NCBI GenBank assembly: GCA_963827315.1
Contig: CAWHAL010000005.1
Location: 1-18,081, forward strand
DNA length: 18,081 nucleotides
Reading direction: 5' to 3'
From: CAVXEF01 sp963827315
Lineage (GTDB): Bacteria; Planctomycetota; Phycisphaerae; Sedimentisphaerales; Anaerobacaceae
A program made the translations under genes and the position numbers. Positions 13,742-18,081 of the stretch are shown piece after piece. Numbering within the stretch: the first letter of the stretch is position 1; every line of letters begins with the position of its first letter. The notes beneath the pieces were generated by a model. The model made no database searches, was not told where the DNA came from, and saw only the letters and a list, made by a program, of their open reading frames with translations.

Positions 13742-16700
13742 ATGCGAGATGCAGACGTCAGGATGCGAAAGAACAAGTTAATTATTTTAGTTACGGTGGT
13801 TTTTGCGGCTGGGGCGGTTTCGTTTGCTGTTGAGGGTGAGGTTTCTCAGCAAAGAGCCCGGGCCTTTGTGGGTCAGGATTTGCAGCTGTCGGGGCGAGAG
13901 GTCATAAGCTATCAGGGCGACAGCGGCGAGCATATACTTGTTTTCCAGAACGGGTTTTCGATGTTGGTAGGTGCAAATCAGTTTTCGAGCGACAGAGCGG
14001 TAGTCCGGATGAAAGCCGTAACAAGCGTTTTTTTGGGTGAGGGTAGTATTGATTATAAGGTGAAGGCGTATCTTGAGGGGAAGGTGTCGGTCAAGAAAGG
14101 CAAAATCGCCAAGACGACTGACTTGGCACAGGCGGTAGTCGAGGACAAGCAGTCAATGGTTGTTCAGTTTGAAGTGAGCGGTGAGGTTTTTGTAACGGCG
14201 GACAAGAGAGAGATTGCGGACCCTCGCGGCTTAGAGCTTTATAAGAAAGCTGAGGCGGCGGCAGTGCCGAGCGGACCGAAGTTTGTTGTTCAGCCGGAGG
14301 CGATGGTTCCTGAACTGCCTGGAGAGAAGATTCATAAAGAAAGACCTCCTAAAAAAGAAGCGGCGGCCGCTCCTGTCAAAGCTAAAAAAGAGGCGGCAGA
14401 AAAGGTTGTTAAACGTGAGGCAAAGGAGCCGCACTTTGTGTATCCAGTTAATATAGCACCTGCGGGAAAGGTCGAACTGAAGATAGAACGGACGAAGGCG
14501 CCGGATGAGACAGACATAGCGACGGTGACAGGGAGGTTCTATGTGTGGCAGAAGCAGGACGAGGCGGGCGGGCTGCTGGAATTAGAGGCGGACAACGCGG
14601 TCATATTTTATTCCGGGGCGGCACAACCCAGCGAAGAAGGAGCAGCGAGCGGAGAAGTTTTGGCCGGGGGCGGCGTTCATCAGGCAATTTATATGTCGGG
14701 TGATGTTGTGATGACGGAAGGGCAGCGGACGATTCGGGCAGATGAGATGTATTACGATTTTCAGGACAAAAGGGCGCTTGCGGTAAATGCGGTGGTGAGG
14801 AATTTCGATGTGGAGCGAGGTATTCCGATATATGTTCGTGCGGTGAAGTTACGGCGGATAGCAGAGGATAAGTTTTCTGCTGAGAACGCCATGTTGACAA
14901 GCAGTGAATTTTATCTGCCGCAGATTTCTCTTACGGCCTCAAAAGTGGTTATTTCTGATACGACGGCGATAGACGCCCAGAAGGGCCGTGTCTCAAGAGA
15001 CAGTTATGATGTGGAGATGCGTGATGTTCGTTTTAAGGCTGGCAAGCGAACGCTATTCTATTGGCCAGGTATGCGTGCTAACCTTGAAAGGCCGGATGTT
15101 CCTCTTAAAAGCATAAATACCGGTTATGACAAAACCTGGGGGGCATTGGTGGAAACGCGGTGGTACCTGGCGAGACTGTTGGGATTGCGAGAGCCGGAGG
15201 GAACGGACAGTACTTATGCGCTGGACTATTATGGCAAGCGCGGCGTCGGTACCGGCGCAGAGATAGATTATACAAGAGAGAATTATTTCGGCACACTGTT
15301 AGGTTATGTTATACGGGATAGCGGCAATGACGACCTCGGCAGGTATTATACGCGAAGAAATCTTGTGCCGCCACACGAGCTTCGCGGCCGATTCCTTTGG
15401 CAGCACAGGCAGTATCTGCCTGACAAGTGGCAACTTACTACCGAGGTTAGTTATGCGTCCGATACGCATTTTATAGAAAGCTATTATCGCAGCGAGTATA
15501 ATGTCGGCAATGAGCAGGAGACAGTCGTTCATTTGAAACGTATCCAAGATAACTGGGGCCTTTCTTTTTTGGGCAAGGCCCGAATAAACAAGTTTGAAGA
15601 TAAGCTGGAAGAGTTGCCCACTGTGGAGTTCCACTGGACAGGTCAGTCGTTTCTTGACGATAAGTTGACATTCTACAGCGATAATCAGATAAGCCGATTC
15701 CGTCAGCGTTATGGTTCAGACACGACGCTTTCCCAGGAATTTTTTACCTTCGCGTCGACGAGAAACGAGGTTGATATGCCGATGAGGATTGGCAAGGTGA
15801 AAGTGGTACCTTTTGCGGCCGGAACGATGGCATATGAAGACGGCCGCGGCTTCCGGACAGATATCGACGGTTCATCGGTGAGCAGCGAAAATAACGTTTG
15901 GTTAGGCGAAGGCGGAGTTCGTATGTCATTGCAGCCATACTGGAAGGTTTATCCTAATGTAAAGTCTCAACTTTGGGATTTGAATCAATTGCGGCACATC
16001 ATAAGCCCATATTTGGTTGCTGTCGATTACACTCAGAGCGATTCAGTTGTTGAACAACGTGATACAGTGAGCGCAGGTATTTCTCAGCGATTGCAAACCA
16101 AGAGAGGCACCGGTGATAAGATGCAAACCGTCGATTGGATGCGGCTGGACACGGACATTACGTGGGTTGATAATCCTGGTGATACAACAGCGGGACCTGA
16201 CCGATTTATCTGGAACAGGCCGTTTATCCCACTGGCTAATCAATTTACGTCATCACGAGACAGGCGCAGCAACAATATATTTGGGCCAAGCCGTAACAGT
16301 TTTACTGCTGATTATATGTGGCGTGTAAGTGATACTACGGCATTATTGAGCGATATGAATTTTGATATTCAGAGCGGAGTGGTTCAGCAATTTAATATTG
16401 GTTTTTCTCGTCTGTGTTGGCCTAATTTGAGCTATTATGTAGGCAGCAGATATTTAAGGCGGTTTAATAATGGACTCGGGGAAGAAGGCTCAAATATGTT
16501 TACTTTTGCGGCCACTTATGAAATTGACCCGAGGTATACGGTGGTTTTCTCGCAGGAGTTTGATTTTGACTATGGCAAAACTATACGAAGTGAAATGTCG
16601 CTTATCCGACGGTATCACAGGGTGTACTGGGCACTGACGTACAGTGCGGATGAGTCGCTGAAGAGTAACGCAGTCGTATTTAGTATATGGCCTCAGGGCG

Positions 16701-16762
16701 TTCCGGAGATGGGGTTTGGGCGGCGAAGATATATGGATTTGACCGGGCCAGGGGGCTATTAA
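13742..16762 (+). CDS. LptD-like LPS-assembly outer-membrane protein with tandem LptA-like domains
   Basis: About 1006 residues from the ATG at 13742, which has GGAG (13732-13735) 6 bases before it; the ATG at 13763 would remove seven residues and lacks a ribosome-binding signal. A signal peptide (hydrophobic core 'LIILVTVVFAAGAVSFA') is followed by two regions that look LptA/OstA-like: about 35-160 ('GANQFSSDRAVVRM', 'AYLEGKVSVKKG') and about 255-350 ('LELEADNAVIFY', 'IYMSGDVVMTEGQRTIRADE'). They are separated by a Lys/Ala/Pro-rich linker at about 168-230. From about 440 the sequence alternates as a beta-barrel with many aromatic strands, as in the LptD C-terminal domain. LptD with LptE inserts LPS into the outer leaflet; no LptE gene is nearby. 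Similarity is by pattern; sequence divergence from proteobacterial LptD is large. Confidence 0.75.
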   Translation: MRDADVRMRKNKLIILVTVVFAAGAVSFAVEGEVSQQRARAFVGQDLQLSGREVISYQGDSGEHILVFQNGFSMLVGANQFSSDRAVVRMKAVTSVFLGEGSIDYKVKAYLEGKVSVKKGKIAKTTDLAQAVVEDKQSMVVQFEVSGEVFVTADKREIADPRGLELYKKAEAAAVPSGPKFVVQPEAMVPELPGEKIHKERPPKKEAAAAPVKAKKEAAEKVVKREAKEPHFVYPVNIAPAGKVELKIERTKAPDETDIATVTGRFYVWQKQDEAGGLLELEADNAVIFYSGAAQPSEEGAASGEVLAGGGVHQAIYMSGDVVMTEGQRTIRADEMYYDFQDKRALAVNAVVRNFDVERGIPIYVRAVKLRRIAEDKFSAENAMLTSSEFYLPQISLTASKVVISDTTAIDAQKGRVSRDSYDVEMRDVRFKAGKRTLFYWPGMRANLERPDVPLKSINTGYDKTWGALVETRWYLARLLGLREPEGTDSTYALDYYGKRGVGTGAEIDYTRENYFGTLLGYVIRDSGNDDLGRYYTRRNLVPPHELRGRFLWQHRQYLPDKWQLTTEVSYASDTHFIESYYRSEYNVGNEQETVVHLKRIQDNWGLSFLGKARINKFEDKLEELPTVEFHWTGQSFLDDKLTFYSDNQISRFRQRYGSDTTLSQEFFTFASTRNEVDMPMRIGKVKVVPFAAGTMAYEDGRGFRTDIDGSSVSSENNVWLGEGGVRMSLQPYWKVYPNVKSQLWDLNQLRHIISPYLVAVDYTQSDSVVEQRDTVSAGISQRLQTKRGTGDKMQTVDWMRLDTDITWVDNPGDTTAGPDRFIWNRPFIPLANQFTSSRDRRSNNIFGPSRNSFTADYMWRVSDTTALLSDMNFDIQSGVVQQFNIGFSRLCWPNLSYYVGSRYLRRFNNGLGEEGSNMFTFAATYEIDPRYTVVFSQEFDFDYGKTIRSEMSLIRRYHRVYWALTYSADESLKSNAVVFSIWPQGVPEMGFGRRRYMDLTGPGGY

Positions 16763-16816
16763 AACGGCAGAAAATGTATGAAGCTTTTTGAGTTTTGATT
16801 TGATAAGGAGAAAAAT

Positions 16817-17761
16817 ATGGGTTTGGTTAGTACTAAGAAGATGTTTAAGATGGCTTACAAAGGAGGCTATGCAATCGGAGCGTTCAATGTGAACAATATG
16901 GAAATCACACAGGGGATTATGGAGGCAGTGGCCGAAGAAAAGGCCCCGCTTATCCTGCAGATATCCAAAGGCGCCAGAGATTACGCAAAAAACAGCTATC
17001 TGAAGGCGATTATCAATGTGGCGGTTGAAGAAAATCCCGATATTCCCATTGCGATACATTTAGACCACGGCGACAATTTTGAGACCTGTAAGCAATTTGT
17101 AGATGACGGCTTTACCTCGGTTATGATAGATGCTTCAAAGCTGCCGTTCGAAGAGAACATCCGAGTCACCAAGCAGGTAGTCAAATACGCACATGAGCGT
17201 GATGTAGTAGTCGAGGCTGAATTAGGTCAACTGGGCGGAATTGAGGAAGATGTGGTTGGAATCGATGATGTCAGCAAGCACCTGACGGACCCGAAGCAGG
17301 CGGTAGAGTTTGTCAAAAGAAGCGGGTGTGATTCGCTGGCGGTGGCCTGCGGAACCAGTCACGGCGCCTACAAGTTCAAGAGTGAGCCGAAGCTGGCCTT
17401 CGATATTATAGAGCAGATAGCAGAGAAACTGCCCGGATTTCCATTAGTTATGCACGGTTCGAGCAGTGTGCTGAAGGAGTTCAAGGACCTAATCAATAAG
17501 TACGGCGGCAAGATGCCTGATGCTATGGGCGTGCCTGAGGAGGCGATAAGCCGGGCGGCGAAGATGGCGGTGTGCAAGATCAATATCGATACGGATTTGC
17601 GAATGGCGCTAACGGCTAAAATAAGGCAGGTTTTTGCGGAGAAGCCCGGCGAATTTGACCCGCGTAAATATCTTGGCCCTGGTAGAGAAGCTATTAAAGA
17701 TATGGTTAAGCACAAGCTGCATATTTTGGGCTGCGCCGGCAAAGCGGCGGAGTGTAAGTGA
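16817..17761 (+). CDS. fba: Class II fructose-bisphosphate aldolase
   Basis: A 314-residue cytoplasmic enzyme with AAGGAG (16805-16810) 6 bases before the ATG, the best ribosome-binding site in the window. The zinc-dependent active site is intact: Asp83 and His84 in HLDHGDN, Glu133 near 'VEAELGQLGG', zinc ligands His182 (GTSHGAYK) and His213 (VMHGSSSV), and the phosphate-binding 'NIDTDLRMA'. It cleaves fructose 1,6-bisphosphate to dihydroxyacetone phosphate and glyceraldehyde 3-phosphate in glycolysis and gluconeogenesis. Length and motifs fit the class II Fba type; the tagatose-bisphosphate aldolase relatives are less likely but cannot be fully excluded. The gene starts 54 bases after the LptD-like gene, and its TGA overlaps the GTG of the next gene. 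Confidence 0.95.
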   Translation: MGLVSTKKMFKMAYKGGYAIGAFNVNNMEITQGIMEAVAEEKAPLILQISKGARDYAKNSYLKAIINVAVEENPDIPIAIHLDHGDNFETCKQFVDDGFTSVMIDASKLPFEENIRVTKQVVKYAHERDVVVEAELGQLGGIEEDVVGIDDVSKHLTDPKQAVEFVKRSGCDSLAVACGTSHGAYKFKSEPKLAFDIIEQIAEKLPGFPLVMHGSSSVLKEFKDLINKYGGKMPDAMGVPEEAISRAAKMAVCKINIDTDLRMALTAKIRQVFAEKPGEFDPRKYLGPGREAIKDMVKHKLHILGCAGKAAECK

Positions 17762-18081
17762 AAAGCGCGAAATGCGAGATACGGGATTTGCGAGCGAGAA
17801 ATAAATATTTGATTTTGCCGGTCTGTTTGGCGGCGGTTTTTTGTGGGTTGATTGGTTGCCTGGTACCGGAACAACCAGCGCCCGTTGAAGTGGTTCGACA
17901 GGCTCACCATCCCGTCCCGCTCCGGCTCGGCGAGCCGAGACGAGAGCAGAGTCGAGGGATTCCAAAAGCTGAAACAGCGGACCCCAACATTGTTAAAACA
18001 GCTTGTGAGCTGATTGCCAAAGGCAAATTCGACGCTGCAGGGGAGTTGATACTCGATGTTCGATACTCGATGCTCGATGCT
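17758..18081 (+). CDS. Lipoprotein of unknown function, N-terminal part, with repeat-encoded insertion
   Basis: An open frame with no stop to the window end, 108 codons from the GTG at 17758, which overlaps the aldolase stop (GTGA) and has GGAG 5 bases upstream. A TTG at 17788 is an alternative that gives a more compact signal peptide. The hydrophobic segment 'ILPVCLAAVFCGLIGC' ends in a lipobox LIGC (Cys34 from the GTG), so the product is probably lipidated. After a short 'PEQPAPVEV' stretch, about 27 residues are encoded by a palindromic repeat, and then 'NIVKTACELIAKGKFDAAGE', a helical, TPR-like start, follows. The last codons are heptanucleotide repeat (GATACTC). Family unknown. Translational coupling with the aldolase gene is likely from the overlap. 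Confidence 0.65.
   Translation, partial: MKSAKCEIRDLRARNKYLILPVCLAAVFCGLIGCLVPEQPAPVEVVRQAHHPVPLRLGEPRREQSRGIPKAETADPNIVKTACELIAKGKFDAAGELILDVRYSMLDA
17767..17787. repeat. Short heptanucleotide tract at the lipoprotein start
   Basis: Three units in register: GCGAAAT (17767), GCGAGAT (17774), ACGGGAT (17781). Two of them, ACGGGAT and GCGAGAT, also occur next to each other in the opposite order at 13737-13750, over the start codon of the LptD-like gene. Confidence 0.6.
17888..17966. repeat. Palindromic repeat inserted in frame in the lipoprotein gene
   Basis: The segment contains TTCGAC (17894-17899) and GTCGAG (17951-17956) as outer arms and a perfect stem CTCGGC/GCCGAG (17926-17931 and 17934-17939) inside. 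Its core matches the reverse complement of the palindrome near 262-279. It is read through without a stop and encodes a proline/arginine-rich segment between the lipobox region and the helical part. Confidence 0.6.
18048..18081. repeat. Heptanucleotide tract (GATACTC type) in coding sequence
   Basis: Units: GATACTC (18048), GATGTTC (18055), GATACTC (18062), GATGCTC (18069), GATGCT (18076, cut by the window end). It is read in the frame of the lipoprotein gene and may continue beyond the window. Confidence 0.75.

Overview
The window looks like a chromosomal segment from a planctomycete, most likely of the class Phycisphaerae (Sedimentisphaerales-like). Three things suggest this. A secreted subtilase ends in a two-repeat dockerin-like domain with short 'NW-L' ends, a tail common in Phycisphaerae exoproteins. 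Two genes belong to planctomycete-rich types (a DUF1570/peptidase-MA-like lipoprotein and a stand-alone RF-1-domain protein). A diderm envelope is implied by an LptD-type outer-membrane protein. The lineage is an inference from protein character, not from a marker gene.

Layout, left to right. Positions 1-950 hold the 5' end of ispE (minus) divergent from a YqaA/DedA-type membrane protein, with overlapping promoters. Positions 1006-3329 form a plus-strand run: an AMMECR1-domain protein, a zinc-protease-like lipoprotein and a Maf nucleotide pyrophosphatase with an apparent in-frame insertion. Positions 3330-3706 are a 377-base non-coding stretch with 21-base direct repeats, two terminator-like hairpins and a promoter with a perfect dyad. 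Positions 3707-7182 encode a secreted subtilase with a beta-helix and dockerin-like tail, split by a frameshift near 6520. lepA (EF4) follows on the minus strand (7324-9120). Positions 9264-12322 carry a small AT-rich membrane protein, an RF-like GGQ protein, a radical SAM protein and a single-pass membrane protein. pilT lies on the minus strand (12372-13509), also frameshifted, divergent from a large LptD-like gene (13742-16762). Class II fructose-bisphosphate aldolase and the start of a lipoprotein gene close the window.

Most genes are housekeeping or envelope functions; no defence system, prophage, transposase, CRISPR array or RNA gene was found. The unusual part is the DNA between and inside the genes. 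At least eight short degenerate tracts (near 952, 2664, 7262, 9991, 10091, 13737, 17767 and 18048) have different sequences but the same 7-base period, and they sit at gene boundaries or run into reading frames. Separately, GC-rich palindromes lie at gene junctions, and two are placed in frame inside genes (maf and the terminal lipoprotein). Together they suggest a heptanucleotide-repeat family and a palindromic repeat family that supply promoters, start regions, C-terminal tails and internal peptide segments.
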